Below are positions 25,701-35,920 of a stretch of 64,000 bases of DNA, piece after piece. The notes under the pieces are model-generated. The model saw only the letters and a list, made by a program, of their open reading frames with translations. It ran no database searches and was not told where the DNA came from. Positions within the stretch are counted from its first letter, which is position 1. Every line of letters begins with the position of its first letter. The stretch is from Rhizobium sp. 9140. GTDB taxonomy: Bacteria; Pseudomonadota; Alphaproteobacteria; Rhizobiales; Rhizobiaceae. The stretch is from assembly GCF_900067135.1 (NCBI RefSeq), contig NZ_FJUR01000001.1:2483501-2547500 (forward strand), written 5' to 3'. The translations under genes and the position numbers were made by a program.

Positions 25701-26915
25701 ATGAGCAAGATCAAGGTCGCCAATCCCGTCGTCGAACTCGACGGCGACGAGATGACCCGCATTATCTGGCAGTTCATCAAGGAAAAGCTGATCCACCCCT
25801 ATCTGGACATCGACCTTGAATACTACGATCTCGGCATGGAAAACCGCGACGCCACCGACGACAAGGTGACGATCGACGCGGCCAACGCCATCAAGAAGCA
25901 CGGCGTCGGCGTCAAGTGCGCGACGATCACCCCGGACGAGCAGCGCGTCGAGGAATTTGGCCTGAAGAAGATGTGGAAGTCGCCGAACGGCACGATCCGC
26001 AACATTCTCGGCGGCGTCATCTTCCGCGAGCCGATCATCTGCAAGAACGTGCCGCGCCTCGTTCCCGGCTGGACCAAGCCGATCATCGTCGGCCGCCACG
26101 CCTTCGGCGACCAGTACCGTGCGACCGATTTCAAGTTCCCCGGCAAGGGCAAGCTGACGATGAAGTTCGTCGGCGACGACGGCACGGAAATCGAACACGA
26201 AGTCTACGACGCACCGGCCGCCGGCGTTGCCATGGGCATGTACAACCTCGACGAATCGATCACCGACTTCGCCCGCGCATCTCTGAACTACGGCCTGCAG
26301 CGCGGCGTTCCCGTCTACCTGTCGACCAAGAACACCATCCTCAAGGTCTATGACGGCCGCTTCAAGGACATCTTCCAGGAGGTCTTCGAAAAGGAATTCG
26401 CGGACAAGTTCAAGGAAGCCAAGATCTGGTACGAACACCGCCTGATCGACGACATGGTCGCCTCCGCGCTCAAGTGGTCCGGCGGCTACGTCTGGGCCTG
26501 CAAGAACTATGACGGCGACGTCCAGTCCGACATCGTCGCCCAGGGCTTCGGCTCGCTCGGCCTGATGACCTCGGTTCTGATGACCCCGGATGGCCAGACC
26601 GTCGAAGCCGAAGCCGCACACGGCACGGTCACGCGCCACTACCGCCAGCACCAGAAGGGCGAGGAAACCTCGACCAACTCGATCGCCTCGATCTTCGCCT
26701 GGACGCGTGGCCTCGCCCACCGCGCCAAGCTCGACGGCAATGCCGAACTGACAAAGTTCGCCGACACGCTGGAGCGCGTCTGCATCGAGACGGTCGAGGA
26801 CGGCTACATGACGAAGGACCTCGCGCTCCTGATCGGTCCCGACCAGCCCTGGCTCTCCACCACCGGCTTCCTCGACAAGATCGACGAAAACCTGGGCAAG
26901 GCCATGGCCGCCTGA
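25701..26915 (+). CDS. icd: NADP-dependent isocitrate dehydrogenase
   Basis: Oxidatively decarboxylates isocitrate to 2-oxoglutarate in the TCA cycle. Its 404 residues belong to the eukaryote-like homodimeric class used by rhizobia: [21 protein letters not shown] at the N-terminus, GTIRNILGG (substrate Ser/Asn loop, near residue 95), [12 protein letters not shown] (near residue 245) and [12 protein letters not shown] (near residue 306; the R-H pair favours NADP). It is monocistronic with a clear terminator. Confidence 0.97.
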   Translation: MSKIKVANPVVELDGDEMTRIIWQFIKEKLIHPYLDIDLEYYDLGMENRDATDDKVTIDAANAIKKHGVGVKCATITPDEQRVEEFGLKKMWKSPNGTIRNILGGVIFREPIICKNVPRLVPGWTKPIIVGRHAFGDQYRATDFKFPGKGKLTMKFVGDDGTEIEHEVYDAPAAGVAMGMYNLDESITDFARASLNYGLQRGVPVYLSTKNTILKVYDGRFKDIFQEVFEKEFADKFKEAKIWYEHRLIDDMVASALKWSGGYVWACKNYDGDVQSDIVAQGFGSLGLMTSVLMTPDGQTVEAEAAHGTVTRHYRQHQKGEETSTNSIASIFAWTRGLAHRAKLDGNAELTKFADTLERVCIETVEDGYMTKDLALLIGPDQPWLSTTGFLDKIDENLGKAMAA

Positions 26916-26944
26916 TCGGCCGCAAAACCCGACGGCATGAATCG

Positions 26945-26975
26945 AACCCGGCTTTACAGCCGGGTTCTTTCGTTT
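26945..26975 (+). terminator. Rho-independent terminator of icd
   Basis: AACCCGGC (26945-26952) and GCCGGGTT (26959-26966) form an 8-bp stem with a TTTACA loop, followed by CTTTCGTTT. Confidence 0.88.
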
Positions 26976-27040
26976 CATCACTTGGTCATACACCCCGCAG
27001 CGCTCTCACCCGGCGCAAGACATCCTCCTGCGAGACACCG

Positions 27041-27508
27041 ATGACCACACGCCCCACCCAGCAGACGATCCGCCCGCTCGAACCGCAGGATCGTGCGCAG
27101 TGGGAACCCATGTGGCGCGCCTACCTCTCCTTCTACGAGACGACGCTCCCGGAGGCGCAATACGACCTCACCTGGCAGCGGCTGCTGGATCCCTCGGAGC
27201 CCATGCATGCACTCGGCGCCTTCGATGCGAAGGACCGCCTTACCGGCATCGCCCACATCATTTTCCACCGCTCCTGCTGGCTTCCGGAGAGCACCTGCTA
27301 CCTCCAGGACCTCTTCGTCGATCCGACAAGCCGAGGCGCAGGCACCGGCGCCGCCCTCATCGAAGCGACCGCCGATCTCGCCCGCCAGAAACGGGCCGGC
27401 CGCCTCTACTGGCTCACCCAAGACCAAAACACCACCGCCCGCCGCCTCTACGACCGCATCGCGGCGGCGTCGGGGTTTGTTCAGTATCGCAAGCCTCTCG
27501 ATCAGTGA
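27041..27508 (+). CDS. GNAT-family N-acetyltransferase
   Basis: A 155-residue acetyl-CoA-dependent transferase. The beta4 strand and CoA pyrophosphate loop read YLQDLFVDPTSRGAGTGAALIEA (R-G-A-G-T-G near residue 108), the core GNAT motif A. Downstream, LYWLTQDQNTTARRLYDRIAAASGFVQY is motif B with the conserved N-x-x-A-x-x-L-Y. The N-terminus places substrate-binding helices around WEPMWRAYLSFYE. The substrate is unknown. It stands alone between the icd terminator and the DinB-TetR unit. Confidence 0.88.
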   Translation: MTTRPTQQTIRPLEPQDRAQWEPMWRAYLSFYETTLPEAQYDLTWQRLLDPSEPMHALGAFDAKDRLTGIAHIIFHRSCWLPESTCYLQDLFVDPTSRGAGTGAALIEATADLARQKRAGRLYWLTQDQNTTARRLYDRIAAASGFVQYRKPLDQ

Positions 27509-27617
27509 CGAGGCTGGGAAGGCATCTGATACATAGGATAAATGGAACCGTGAACTTCACGACGATGACGGCAACTCATAGCCCCGAATAACGCCGGACC
27601 CGTTCTCGGAATTTTTT

Positions 27618-27636
27618 TTGACTGACCGTCAGTCAA
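27618..27636. promoter_or_regulatory. TetR-type operator
   Basis: TTGACTGACCGTCAGTCAA is a 19-base perfect palindrome with a central C, of the TGAC-TGAC / GTCA-GTCA kind bound by TetR/AcrR repressors. It contains the -35 box, and a TetR gene is the second gene downstream. Confidence 0.85.
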
Positions 27637-27646
27637 TATGTATATT
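27618..27646 (+). promoter_or_regulatory. Promoter of the DinB-TetR operon
   Basis: TTGACT (27618-27623), a 17-base spacer and TATATT (27641-27646). A start near 27653 leaves a leader of about 19 bases with GGAGG at 27662-27666 before the ATG at 27672. Confidence 0.75.
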
Positions 27647-27671
27647 GTCGTTGTTCCTAATGGAGGCACTG

Positions 27672-28253
27672 ATGTCCACGAAGACTCTTCTACAGGCACT
27701 TTCCCGGTATAAATTCCGCAGTGATGATGAGGTGCTGACCGCCTTAGCCTCCCTGTCGGACAACGTGACAACGGATGCCATGACTGCGGCACTCCGCGTT
27801 CTGCATCACGCCCATCTTGTGGACAGAATATTTGCCGCCAACCTTCAGCGGCACACTCACGACTTCAAGGGGAGCTGGCAGGCCGATCCGCCATCTCTTG
27901 ATGAGCTTTCTGCGAATATGCGCGAAATCGACGCGTGGTACGTTGAGTATATCGCGGGGATCACAAACGCAGACCTTGAAGAGCGCATCGATTTCACATT
28001 TACCGATGGACAGCACGGTCGCATGTCGCGCGAGGAGATGCTCGCGCACGTGATCACACACAGCGGCTATCACCGCGGTGAAGTCGGCCGTCTCATTCCG
28101 GAAATCGAAGCAACCGCGATGCGGGATGTTTTCGCTGGGTACCTACACGAGGCGGAACCCGAGCGCCGTCAAGAGAGCGAGTTACATCAATGGCGAAACC
28201 GCCAGCCAAGCGCCCCCGAACCAGCCCCCCTGAAGAGCGCCGCCGGCAATTGA
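27672..28253 (+). CDS. DinB/DUF1993-type four-helix protein
   Basis: A 193-residue putative DinB-family protein, a four-helix bundle that usually binds one divalent metal through three His. Visible are HHAHLVDRIFAANL (near residue 44) and the C-terminal HVITHSGYHRGEVGRLI (near residue 130), matching the H-x3-H metal motif of this family. Relatives act as thiol transferases or damage-inducible proteins of unclear chemistry. The ATG at 27672 is preferred for GGAGG 5 bases upstream. The 3' end overlaps the TetR gene by 64 bases. The gene is richer in A+T than its neighbours, hinting at acquisition. Confidence 0.8.
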   Translation: MSTKTLLQALSRYKFRSDDEVLTALASLSDNVTTDAMTAALRVLHHAHLVDRIFAANLQRHTHDFKGSWQADPPSLDELSANMREIDAWYVEYIAGITNADLEERIDFTFTDGQHGRMSREEMLAHVITHSGYHRGEVGRLIPEIEATAMRDVFAGYLHEAEPERRQESELHQWRNRQPSAPEPAPLKSAAGN

Positions 28254-28837
28254 TGACGGCAGCCGAGAGGCTGTTCCTCGAAAAGGGTGTCGAGAACACG
28301 TCTATAGAAGACATCACATCCGATGCGGTGGTGTCAAAAGGATCGTTCTATCTGCACTTCACATCAAAGACGGAGGTTATCGAAGCATTACGGAAGGATT
28401 TTGTCGAAAATCTCGCCGGCTTCGTTAAGGCAGACTTCGAGCGAGAGCACGAAAGCGATTGGAACGCCAGACTCATGGCGTGGGTTACCGCGTGTGCTAT
28501 CGGATATCTGAGAGCAACGCGCCTACACCACCTACTGTTTACCACGACCCCTGCACCCTCTCGGGAAGGCCTGACGCGAAACATCCTGGTCGACAATCTG
28601 ACAGAACTCCTCAAGGCTGGTAGCCGTAACCATGTCTGGGAGTTGGACGATCCGGCCTTTACGGCTGTCTTTTTGTTCAACGCGCTTCATGCAGTCGTCG
28701 ACCGAGGCAACCGTACGGAGAGTCTTGAGGAGCGTGAAGCGCTTCTCGCCAACATTCGGCTGCACGCCCAGAGACTCGTATTCACCAAGCCGGTGTCGGA
28801 CACCAAAACAGGCGGCGGCAACGAAAAATCACCCTAA
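28190..28837 (+). CDS. TetR/AcrR-family repressor
   Basis: A 215-residue regulator. The TetR HTH occupies residues 17-63: RRRQLMTAAERLFLEKGVENTSIEDITSDA, then VSKGSFYLHFTSKTEVIEAL, with the recognition helix at KGSFYLHF. The C-terminal ligand domain is divergent. The ATG at 28190 is needed to include the whole HTH although it overlaps the DinB gene by 64 bases; the ATG at 28253 would remove the first helix. It probably represses its own operon through the palindrome at 27618-27636. The ligand is unknown. Codon use is less G/C-biased than flanking genes. Confidence 0.88.
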   Translation: MAKPPAKRPRTSPPEERRRQLMTAAERLFLEKGVENTSIEDITSDAVVSKGSFYLHFTSKTEVIEALRKDFVENLAGFVKADFEREHESDWNARLMAWVTACAIGYLRATRLHHLLFTTTPAPSREGLTRNILVDNLTELLKAGSRNHVWELDDPAFTAVFLFNALHAVVDRGNRTESLEEREALLANIRLHAQRLVFTKPVSDTKTGGGNEKSP

Positions 28838-28843
28838 GGTCCC

Positions 28844-28868
28844 CCGGGCAGCACGGCGCGCTGCCCGG
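28844..28868. terminator. Hairpin between convergent TetR and alaS genes
   Basis: CCGGGCAGC and GCTGCCCGG form a 9-bp perfect stem with the loop ACGGCGC. There is no T-run on either side, so it is probably a weak terminator or 3'-end stabiliser. Confidence 0.5.
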
Positions 28869-28976
28869 AAACACACCGGCACGTGTCAGCGCACGGAATT
28901 GCGGTGGCACTGCTCGTCGGCGTGAGGCGTCGACCGCCGAATAGAGCGGCCAACATCCTCCGCATATCGCCTTCGA

Positions 28977-31655
28977 TCAGGCAGCAGCCGCAATATCCGC
29001 GATCGCCTGGGCGACCGCTTCGATGGCGTCGGCGGCAAGCGTGCCGTCTGGGCCGCCGGCCTGGGCCATGTCGGGACGGCCGCCGCCGCCTTTGCCGCCG
29101 AGGGCGGCGGAGGCGATGCGGACGAGATCGACGGCGCTGTGCGCCTTGACGAGGTCTTCCGTCACGCCGACAACAGCGCTGGCCTTGCCGTCATCGCCCA
29201 CGCCGATGAAAGCGACGATGCCCGAGCCGAGGCTCTTCTTGCCGTCGTCGGCAAGGCCCTTGAGGTCCTTCGGATCGACGCCGGTGACGACCTTGCCAAG
29301 GAATTTGATGCCGTTGATGTCGCGTGGCGCGTCCGCGGAACCGGCAGCGCCACCGCCGCCGAGCGCGAGCTTGCGCCGGGCATCCGCCAGTTCACGCTCC
29401 AGCTTGCGCCGCTCGTCCATCAGGCTCTCGACGCGGCCGATGACGTCGCCCGGCTGGACCTTCAGCGTGGAGGCCAGCGTCTTCACGCGCTCATCCTGTT
29501 CCGAGAGATAGGAGAGCGCCGAGACGCCGGTCAGCGCCTCGATGCGGCGCACGCCGGAACCGACGGCGCTTTCGCCGAGGATTCGCACAAGCCCGATCTC
29601 GCCCGTCGCACCGACATGCGTGCCGCCGCAGAGCTCGACCGAATAGGGACGGCCGGTCTTCGCGCCGCGCACGCCCTGCCCCATCGACACCACGCGCACC
29701 TCGTCGCCATATTTTTCGCCGAACAGCGCCATCGCGCCCTCGGCGATGGCATCGTCGACGCTCATCAGGCGGGTCGTGACGGCCGTGTTCTGGACGATGA
29801 TCTCGTTGGCCATATCCTCGACGATCTTCAGCTCCTCGGCCGTCATCGGCTTGGGGTGCGAGACGTCGAAACGCAGGCGCTCGGGCGCGACCAGCGAACC
29901 CTTCTGTGCGACATGGGTGCCGAGAACCTCGCGCAGCGCCTCGTGCAGCAGGTGTGTCGCCGAATGATTGGCCCGCAGCCGACCACGGCGGGAATGATCG
30001 ACGGTCAGCGCCACGGCGTCGCCAGCCTTGATCGTGCCCTCATCGACGGTCGCGATGTGGACGAACACGCCCTCGCCGCGCTTCTGCGTGTCGGTCACGC
30101 TCAGGCGCGCACCGTCGGAGGTAATGATGCCGGTATCGCCCATCTGCCCCCCGGATTCGCCGTAGAACGGCGTCTGGCTGACGACGATCTGGACGGTTTC
30201 GCCGGCCGATGCCGACTCGATCGGCACCCCGCCGCGCACCAGCGCCTGCACGACGCCTTCGGCGGTCTCCGTGTCGTATCCAAGGAACTCCGTTGCGCCG
30301 AAGCGATCCTTCAGTTCGTACCAGATGGTTTCCGTCGCGGTATCGCCGGAACCGGACCAGCTGGCGCGGGCCTCGGCCTTCTGGCGCTGCATCGCATCGT
30401 TAAAGCTTGTGAGATCGACACCGATGCCGCGGCCGCGCAGCGCGTCCTGCGTCAAGTCGAGCGGAAAGCCATAGGTGTCATAGAGCTTGAACGCCGTCTC
30501 GCCATCGAGCGTATCGCCCTTGTCGAGCGTTGCCGTCGCGTCGGCGAGCAGGCCGAGGCCGCGATCGAGCGTCTTGCGGAAACGGGTTTCCTCGAGCTTC
30601 AACGTCTCCGAAATCAGCGCTTCCGCGCGCACCAGTTCCGGATAGGCGCGGCCCATCTCGCCCACCAGCGCCGGCAGCAGCTTCCACATCAGCGGCTCGC
30701 GGGCGCCCAGCAGTTCGGCATGGCGCATCGCGCGCCGCATGATGCGGCGGAGCACATAGCCGCGGCCTTCGTTCGATGGCAGCACACCGTCGGCAATCAG
30801 GAAGGCGGAGGAGCGCAGGTGGTCGGCAATCACCCGGTGGCTGGCGCGCCGGTCACCTTCGGCCTTGACGCCGGTCGCTTCCTCGGAGGCCGAAATCAGG
30901 GCGCGGAAAAGGTCGATATCGTAATTGTCGTGCTTGCCCTGCAGCAGCGCCGCGACGCGCTCCAGGCCCATGCCGGTGTCGATCGACGGGCGCGGCAGGT
31001 CGAGGCGCTCTTCCTTCGTCACCTGCTCATACTGCATGAAGACGAGGTTCCAGATCTCGATGAACCGGTCGCCATCCTCGTCCGGCGAGCCCGGAGGTCC
31101 ACCCCAGATATGATCGCCGTGGTCATAGAAGATTTCCGAGCACGGACCGCAGGGGCCGGTATCGCCCATGGCCCAGAAATTGTCGCTGGTGGGGATGCGG
31201 ATGATACGGTCGTCCGAGAGGCCGGCGATCTTCTTCCACAGGCCGAATGCCTCGTCGTCGGTGTGGTAGACCGTCACCAGCAGGCGCTTGGCATCGATGC
31301 CGAATTCTTTCGTGATCAGGTTCCAGGCAAGCTCGATGGCGCGTTCCTTGAAATAGTCGCCGAACGAGAAGTTGCCGAGCATTTCGAAGAAGGTGTGGTG
31401 GCGAGCGGTGTAACCGACATTGTCGAGGTCGTTGTGCTTGCCGCCGGCACGCACGCATTTCTGTGCGGTCGTGGCGGTGGAAAACGGGCGCTGCTCCAGA
31501 CCGGTAAAGACGTTCTTGAACTGGACCATGCCCGCATTGGTGAACATCAGCGTCGGATCGTTACGCGGAACGAGCGGGCTCGACGGCACGACCGTGTGGC
31601 CGTTCGTCTTGAAATAGTCGAGGAATGTCGACCGGATCTCGTTTACGCCACTCAT
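28977..31655 (-). CDS. alaS: Alanyl-tRNA synthetase
   Basis: Charges tRNA-Ala. Its 892 residues carry the full domain set: a class II catalytic core with [26 protein letters not shown] (N-terminus) and [12 protein letters not shown], a tRNA-recognition region, an editing domain with [11 protein letters not shown] (near residue 577; zinc-binding H-x3-H) and [13 protein letters not shown] (near residue 678), and the C-Ala domain with [13 protein letters not shown] near the end (about residue 866). The start ATG has GAGACATGAGT context; no leader peptide or T-box is evident. It lies downstream of recA on the same strand but is separated by the recA terminator. Confidence 0.98.
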   Translation of the reverse strand: MSGVNEIRSTFLDYFKTNGHTVVPSSPLVPRNDPTLMFTNAGMVQFKNVFTGLEQRPFSTATTAQKCVRAGGKHNDLDNVGYTARHHTFFEMLGNFSFGDYFKERAIELAWNLITKEFGIDAKRLLVTVYHTDDEAFGLWKKIAGLSDDRIIRIPTSDNFWAMGDTGPCGPCSEIFYDHGDHIWGGPPGSPDEDGDRFIEIWNLVFMQYEQVTKEERLDLPRPSIDTGMGLERVAALLQGKHDNYDIDLFRALISASEEATGVKAEGDRRASHRVIADHLRSSAFLIADGVLPSNEGRGYVLRRIMRRAMRHAELLGAREPLMWKLLPALVGEMGRAYPELVRAEALISETLKLEETRFRKTLDRGLGLLADATATLDKGDTLDGETAFKLYDTYGFPLDLTQDALRGRGIGVDLTSFNDAMQRQKAEARASWSGSGDTATETIWYELKDRFGATEFLGYDTETAEGVVQALVRGGVPIESASAGETVQIVVSQTPFYGESGGQMGDTGIITSDGARLSVTDTQKRGEGVFVHIATVDEGTIKAGDAVALTVDHSRRGRLRANHSATHLLHEALREVLGTHVAQKGSLVAPERLRFDVSHPKPMTAEELKIVEDMANEIIVQNTAVTTRLMSVDDAIAEGAMALFGEKYGDEVRVVSMGQGVRGAKTGRPYSVELCGGTHVGATGEIGLVRILGESAVGSGVRRIEALTGVSALSYLSEQDERVKTLASTLKVQPGDVIGRVESLMDERRKLERELADARRKLALGGGGAAGSADAPRDINGIKFLGKVVTGVDPKDLKGLADDGKKSLGSGIVAFIGVGDDGKASAVVGVTEDLVKAHSAVDLVRIASAALGGKGGGGRPDMAQAGGPDGTLAADAIEAVAQAIADIAAAA

Positions 31656-31893
31656 GTCTCGTCCTTCGCCCCTGCGCGACCCTGGCTGCTGCTGACGAGC
31701 GGCTCCGGGTGGTATCGATTGTTCACGTCCACGCGCAGGCCGGCTCCGTCATCGGAGCAGCAGGCTTGCGCGAACCCGAGGCTTTTATCGTTCGCAGAAA
31801 TCCCTGTCCAGCAGCATGTCCCGCAACAGGCTCAACCACCTGCAATCCTTCGCGCCCGCACCGATCGTCCATTACGGTCTGTACCGATCACAC
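31656..31893. other. alaS leader and upstream region
   Basis: Non-coding stretch between the recA terminator and alaS. It probably contains the alaS promoter, but no -35/-10 pair stands out, and no T-box or other known riboswitch was recognised. Confidence 0.4.
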
Positions 31894-31924
31894 AAAAACG
31901 GCCGCCCCGAAAAGGGAGCAGCCG
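31894..31924 (-). terminator. Rho-independent terminator of recA
   Basis: On the minus strand CGGCTGCTCC-CTTTTC-GGGGCGGCCG (10 bp including two G-T pairs) is followed by TTTTTGTG. It lies 100 bases after the recA stop. Confidence 0.85.
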
Positions 31925-32022
31925 CTCGACACAGGCAGGACCTGACATCAGAACCTTTGGAGCCTGCCTGAGAGGCGAGCATGACGAAGCCGTCACGCAC
32001 ACCGAGGCTTTCTCCGAGCGTC

Positions 32023-33114
<1,092 letters not shown>

Positions 33115-33170
33115 TTCATCCACCTTTAGGTTATCGGGTCAGTCGAGGCAATGAACCCGCCGCTGGTCTG

Positions 33171-33199
33171 TATGTACTCTTTTTGTTCTCATTCTGCAA
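33171..33199 (-). promoter_or_regulatory. recA promoter
   Basis: Minus strand: TTGCAG (33199-33194), a 17-base spacer and TACATA (33176-33171), giving a start near 33164 and a leader of about 50 bases. An imperfect LexA site lies across it. Confidence 0.6.
33174..33188 (-). promoter_or_regulatory. Imperfect LexA box in the recA promoter
   Basis: Minus strand GAAC-N7-GTAC (GAACAAAAAGAGTAC) is one base from the alphaproteobacterial consensus GAAC-N7-GAAC and overlaps the spacer and -10 box, the right place for repression. Confidence 0.6.
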
Positions 33200-33241
33200 G
33201 AGGCCTTCAACGCATTGACACAACATTCCAATTCGAACTGT

Positions 33242-33256
33242 GTTCCGTTCATGTTC
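33242..33256. promoter_or_regulatory. Consensus SOS (LexA) box upstream of recA
   Basis: GTTCCGTTCATGTTC fits GTTC-N7-GTTC exactly. It lies about 55 bases upstream of the recA -10/-35 pair and about 95 bases before psuK, so it could act on either gene or as an auxiliary site. Confidence 0.6.
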
Positions 33257-33348
33257 TCCCCTGTACATGCCATTGACGTAAAACCGTTCTCCCCTTCGAC
33301 CGCTCGGGCGAATCGGCTCACAGGGGTTCTCGCAACGGGAGACATGGC

Positions 33349-34329
33349 ATGAAGAACGTGGTCGTCTTCGGTGGCGCGCATATCGATCGGCGCGGTCGCA
33401 TCGCGAGCGCCACGACGCTCGGCGCCAGCAATCCGGGCCGCTGGTTCGAGGAGGCGGGCGGCGGCGGCTTCAACGCGGCGCGCGGCATGGCGCGGCTGGG
33501 CTCCTCCGTCAGCATGGTCGCGCCGCGTGGCGGCGATGCGGAAGGGGAAGCGGTGGCGCGTGCGGCGGAAGCCGCCGGCGTCATCGACCGCGCGTTCACT
33601 TTCCTCGACAGGCGGACCCCGAGCTACACCGCCATTCTGGAGGCGGACGGCAATCTCATCGTCGCGCTTGCCGACATGGATCTCTACACGATGTTCTCGC
33701 CCCGCAGGCTCCGCCAGCGCGCGCTGCGCGATCTCGTTGTCGAGTCACATCTCGTCTTGGTCGATGCGAACCTGCCCGCCGAAACGCTGTCCGCCGCCCT
33801 TCGGATGGCGAAGGAAGCCGGCGCGCGGACGGCAGCGATCGCCATCTCTCCGGCAAAGGTCGAAAGGCTGAGGCCGGCCTATCCTCATCTCGATCTCCTC
33901 TTTCTCAACGAGGCCGAGGCCGCCGCGATCGGCGGCGAAAAGAGCACGACGGCGGACGGCTGGCCGGCGATCCTGCAAGGCGCGGGCATTGCCGGCGGGG
34001 TGGTCACGCGTGGCGGCCGTGCGGCCGTCGCCTTCGATGGCGACGCGGTCGCAACCGTGCGCCCCCCTTTCATCGAAGCCTTGGGCGACGTGACCGGCGC
34101 CGGAGATGCGCTGGCCGCCGGCTTCCTCGACGCCCTGATGCGGGGCGCGGCTCTCGGCGAATGCCTGCGCGCGGGCGTGGGGGCCGCCGCCGTGACCGTC
34201 CGCTCGCCGCTGGCGGTGGCAGACGATCTTTCTCCGGAACGGCTGGCGCAGGAATTGGACCTTGTGTCGCCTGCCGAAATCCTGTTTTCACAGCCTCTTC
34301 ACCGCAGTGCCGAAAAGGATGCCTCATGA
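33349..34329 (+). CDS. psuK: Pseudouridine kinase (PfkB family)
   Basis: Phosphorylates pseudouridine to pseudouridine 5'-phosphate. A 326-residue ribokinase-fold protein: AGGGGFNAARGMARLG near residue 40 is the PfkB N-terminal signature, and GDVTGAGDALAAGFLDAL near residue 245 is the C-terminal signature with the catalytic Asp. The assignment to pseudouridine rests on the next gene, psuG, whose ATG lies within this gene's stop (ATGA). It is divergent from recA. Confidence 0.88.
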   Translation: MKNVVVFGGAHIDRRGRIASATTLGASNPGRWFEEAGGGGFNAARGMARLGSSVSMVAPRGGDAEGEAVARAAEAAGVIDRAFTFLDRRTPSYTAILEADGNLIVALADMDLYTMFSPRRLRQRALRDLVVESHLVLVDANLPAETLSAALRMAKEAGARTAAIAISPAKVERLRPAYPHLDLLFLNEAEAAAIGGEKSTTADGWPAILQGAGIAGGVVTRGGRAAVAFDGDAVATVRPPFIEALGDVTGAGDALAAGFLDALMRGAALGECLRAGVGAAAVTVRSPLAVADDLSPERLAQELDLVSPAEILFSQPLHRSAEKDAS

Positions 34330-35249
34330 CACGCCCCGTCTCGCACGATCTGCCGATCGCCTATTCCTCCGAAGTCGCCGCCGCCAAGGCACGTGGCTCG
34401 GCCATCGTCGCGCTGGAATCGACCATCATCACCCATGGCATGCCCTACCCCGGCAATCTCGACATGGCGCGCAGCGTCGAGGCGATCATCCGTGACCAGG
34501 GCGCCGTTCCCGCGACCATTGCCGTCATCGACGGCACGCTGCACATCGGTCTGGATGCCGAACGGCTGGAAGCGCTGGCCCAGACCCGCGGCGCCATGAA
34601 GGTTTCGCGCGCCGACCTCGCCTTTGCCATCGCCGAACGCCGCACGGGTGCCACGACCGTCGCCGCCACCATGATCGCCGCAGCCCGCGCCGGCATCCGC
34701 GTCTTCGCCACCGGCGGCATCGGCGGGGTGCACCGCAAGGCCGAAGAAACCTTCGACATCTCGGCCGACCTCGAAGAGCTCGCCCGCACCGGCGTCATCG
34801 TGGTCTGCGCGGGCGCAAAGGCCATCCTCGATATCCCCAAGACGCTCGAAGTGCTGGAAACCCGCGGCGTACCGGTCGTCACCTATGACAGCGATATCTT
34901 CCCGGCCTTCTGGTCGCGCGATTCGGGGCTGAAAAGCCCGCTGATGCTGAACAGCCCCGCCGCCATCGCGAACTTCCAGCGCATGCGCGACCGTCTCGGC
35001 ATCGACGGCGGCATGCTGATCGCCAACCCGGTACCGGAAACGAGCGAAATTCCGCGCGACGAAATGGAGATCTATATCGCCCGCGCGCTCGACAATGCCG
35101 ACCGCGACAAGATCATCGGCAAGGCCGTCACCCCCTATCTGCTGCAGAGCATCTTCGAGCTGACCGATGGTCGCAGCCTGGAGACCAACATTGCGCTGGT
35201 CGAAAACAATGCGCGCCTCGCCGCCGAAATCGCCGTCGCGATGATGTGA
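34326..35249 (+). CDS. psuG: Pseudouridine-5'-phosphate glycosidase
   Basis: Breaks the C-glycosidic bond of pseudouridine 5'-phosphate to give uracil and ribose 5-phosphate. In its 307 residues, VALESTIITHGMPYPGN (near residue 28), TVAATMIAAARAGIRVFATGGIGGVHR (near residue 115) and VVCAGAKAILDIPKTLEVLETRGVPV (near residue 160, with the putative Schiff-base Lys in AGAK) are diagnostic. Start coupling with psuK (ATGA) makes a two-gene catabolic operon that recycles pseudouridine from RNA turnover or the environment. No dedicated nucleoside transporter is adjacent. Confidence 0.95.
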   Translation: MTRPVSHDLPIAYSSEVAAAKARGSAIVALESTIITHGMPYPGNLDMARSVEAIIRDQGAVPATIAVIDGTLHIGLDAERLEALAQTRGAMKVSRADLAFAIAERRTGATTVAATMIAAARAGIRVFATGGIGGVHRKAEETFDISADLEELARTGVIVVCAGAKAILDIPKTLEVLETRGVPVVTYDSDIFPAFWSRDSGLKSPLMLNSPAAIANFQRMRDRLGIDGGMLIANPVPETSEIPRDEMEIYIARALDNADRDKIIGKAVTPYLLQSIFELTDGRSLETNIALVENNARLAAEIAVAMM

Positions 35250-35319
35250 CACCACGATGTGACACCCGGGGAACGAGGCGGCGCCATCATCGCGCCGCCT
35301 CATGCCGACGTCGACCGCC

Positions 35320-35790
35320 CTACCGGCTGGCGTCGTCGAACAGGCTCGACAGGCTCCACGGGATATCGCCCTGCTGGTTGGCGATATCGTCCACCTTCCA
35401 GCCGCCGTGCTCCTGCACCAGCGTGTAGTAGAGCGTCACCGGACCGCCATTCTCGAAGCTCACCTCCAGCTCGGCCCTGTCGTCGATGATGATCGGCGCG
35501 CTGGTCGTCACCTTGCGCGCGTGTCCGTCATTGCCGGAAATCACCGGGTCGAAGTCGATCGCACCCACTTCGCCCTCCGGCGTGCTGTCGCGGTCGGCCT
35601 GGAAGCGCGCATTGAGCGCGTCCGAGAAGAAGGGCGTATAGGGCGACGGCGCCTCGGCGTCCGTTTCATCGGGGTCGTAGCGGTAGAGCGCCTTGATCAG
35701 CGCCTCGGGCGTCCGGTAGGTTGCCGCAAAAGACGGCGCTGTGGCGAAAAGCATCAGAAGCGTGCTGAGCAGAAGCAGGGGAAGGCGCAT
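35320..35790 (-). CDS. Secreted DUF3828-like protein (second copy)
   Basis: A 156-residue exported protein with signal peptide RLPLLLLSTLLMLFATAPSFA followed by ATYRT. The body has ALIKALYRYDPD, FFSDALNARFQ, IDFDPVISGNDG and TLVQEHGGWKVDDIA, the same order of motifs as the protein at 22885-23403, so the two are distant paralogues. It lacks the paired Cys of the first copy. The ATG at 35790 begins directly with the signal peptide; 16 upstream in-frame codons are excluded. It has no operon partner. Function is unknown. Confidence 0.7.
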   Translation of the reverse strand: MRLPLLLLSTLLMLFATAPSFAATYRTPEALIKALYRYDPDETDAEAPSPYTPFFSDALNARFQADRDSTPEGEVGAIDFDPVISGNDGHARKVTTSAPIIIDDRAELEVSFENGGPVTLYYTLVQEHGGWKVDDIANQQGDIPWSLSSLFDDASR

Positions 35791-35920
35791 GGACAGATCC
35801 CGTTGATGGCCGGCCGCGATTGGCCGAAGTGATGTCATTGGCGACGCTGGCAGACAGCCGCTCGGCAGCCACCTGATCCGAGCCGCAGTCCGGCAGGGAC
35901 CAGCGCCGGCCGAAGACGGA

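Noticed and set aside
31656-31893. T-box or amino-acid riboswitch upstream of alaS
   Set aside because: No T-box core or antiterminator sequence was seen, and T-boxes are not expected in this lineage.
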